From assembly GCA_012269655.1 (NCBI GenBank), contig JAAXJV010000227.1:1-8047 (forward strand): a DNA stretch of 8,047 nucleotides, given 5' to 3'. The position numbers were made by a program, and so were the translations under genes. This DNA comes from Pseudomonadales bacterium (GTDB lineage Bacteria > Pseudomonadota > Gammaproteobacteria > Pseudomonadales > Litorivicinaceae). The notes under the pieces were generated by a model. The model had not been told where the DNA came from, searched no databases, and saw only the letters and a program-made list of their open reading frames with translations. Of this stretch, positions 7,464-8,047 are shown one piece after another (the stretch's first letter is position 1; every line of letters starts with the position of its first letter).

Positions 7464-8047
7464 GCCAGACCTCGACGGCGATTTTGCCAACTCAGCCCCT
7501 GGGCCACACAGAACATAAACAGGTGCACGGGCCAAATTCCGGTCAGCATCGGTAATTTTCCATCGATCATCTGGCTGTGTACAAAATTAACCAGTCCAAA
7601 ATACACAATGAACAGCAGTACCCCGGGTAAAAATTTAGTCCAACGACCACTGCGGGGTGCGACCGGTCCCATGGCCATCGCCAACAACGCGCCGACGGGC
7701 ACCATCAAGGCCAGCGCGACCCGCCAATGCAGTTGCGCTTGTTCCCGATTACCACCGGCCAGTAGGTCTTGAGTTTGCAGGGCTTCAACCTTAAGGGGGC
7801 CCTGCCGTAAATTCGGCAACTCTAGACGGACCATGTACTCTCTAAAGTCCAAACGCTCCCAGTCCAAACGCTCGACGTCGCCTCGCCAACGCTGACCTTG
7901 CTGCAGAACCAAGAAACGCTGTCCAGAATCAAGATCCTGTTGTTGGAAGGCGAATTCGGCTTTAAAAACGGTATCCAAGGGCCCCGATTGATAAACGAAG
8001 ACGTCTTCCATCCGCCCGTCATCCAGTGCTTCGGAGGCATAAAACAC
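7460..8047 (-). CDS. lptF: LPS export ABC transporter permease LptF, C-terminal part, cut by window edge
   Basis: About 195 C-terminal residues of LptF are present, out of some 360-370 usual; the start lies beyond position 8047, and the first codon in the window (GTG) is internal. The visible part holds the later strands of the periplasmic beta-jellyroll domain (roughly the first 90 residues), including LDSGQRFLVLQQGQRW. Next comes the AQLHWRVALALMVP segment leading into the fourth helix, then PRSGRWTKFLPG (an LptF-like cytoplasmic loop), and two more hydrophobic helices ending in NRRRGLA. The stop codon overlaps the lptG start by four bases (ATGA), indicating translational coupling, which suits two subunits needed in equal amounts. 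Confidence 0.94.
   Translation of the reverse strand: MFYASEALDDGRMEDVFVYQSGPLDTVFKAEFAFQQQDLDSGQRFLVLQQGQRWRGDVERLDWERLDFREYMVRLELPNLRQGPLKVEALQTQDLLAGGNREQAQLHWRVALALMVPVGALLAMAMGPVAPRSGRWTKFLPGVLLFIVYFGLVNFVHSQMIDGKLPMLTGIWPVHLFMFCVAQGLSWQNRRRGLA

Noticed and set aside
7464..7535. N-terminal extension of LptG by 24 residues
   Set aside because: It lies inside lptF; the ATG at 7463 has a good ribosome binding site, the ATGA overlap, and the usual LptG N-terminus.

Overview
The window looks like ordinary chromosomal sequence from a free-living gammaproteobacterium of the Oceanospirillales/Pseudomonadales type. This rests on protein similarity recalled from known families, on the queA-tgt pair, and on an RDD-family gene lying beside lptG/lptF; no taxonomic search was possible. 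Base composition looks moderately GC-rich and even throughout, and no insertion sequence, phage gene or CRISPR array was seen. Layout: (1) positions 1-1554, minus strand: queA followed by the 5' part of tgt, two late steps of queuosine tRNA modification. (2) Positions 1599-5286, plus strand, divergent from queA: a probable three-gene signalling operon. It encodes a small exported protein of unknown function, a membrane-anchored GGDEF diguanylate cyclase with a degenerate inhibitory site, and a soluble PAS-PAS hybrid histidine kinase with a C-terminal receiver. (3) Positions 5287-5901, mostly non-coding: a cluster of small palindromes, a bidirectional terminator, a tRNA-Leu(CAA) gene on the minus strand with a clear sigma70-type promoter, and then a plus-strand stretch ending in a strong intrinsic terminator and holding only a possible 41-codon ORF. 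(4) Positions 5902-8047: an RDD-family membrane protein gene (plus) converging on and overlapping lptG (minus), which is translationally coupled to lptF, cut by the window edge. How the genes work together: QueA and Tgt act on the same tRNAs. LptF and LptG form the inner-membrane permease of the lipopolysaccharide export ABC transporter. The signalling operon is the least conventional part: the exported protein and the cyclase's periplasmic domain could share an input, while the cytoplasmic hybrid kinase could be a second layer or an independent phosphorelay; that link is inference from gene order. The best candidates for something undescribed are this signalling cassette, the palindrome cluster at 5287-5368, and the unexplained terminated segment at about 5600-5855. 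None of these is a demonstrated new system.
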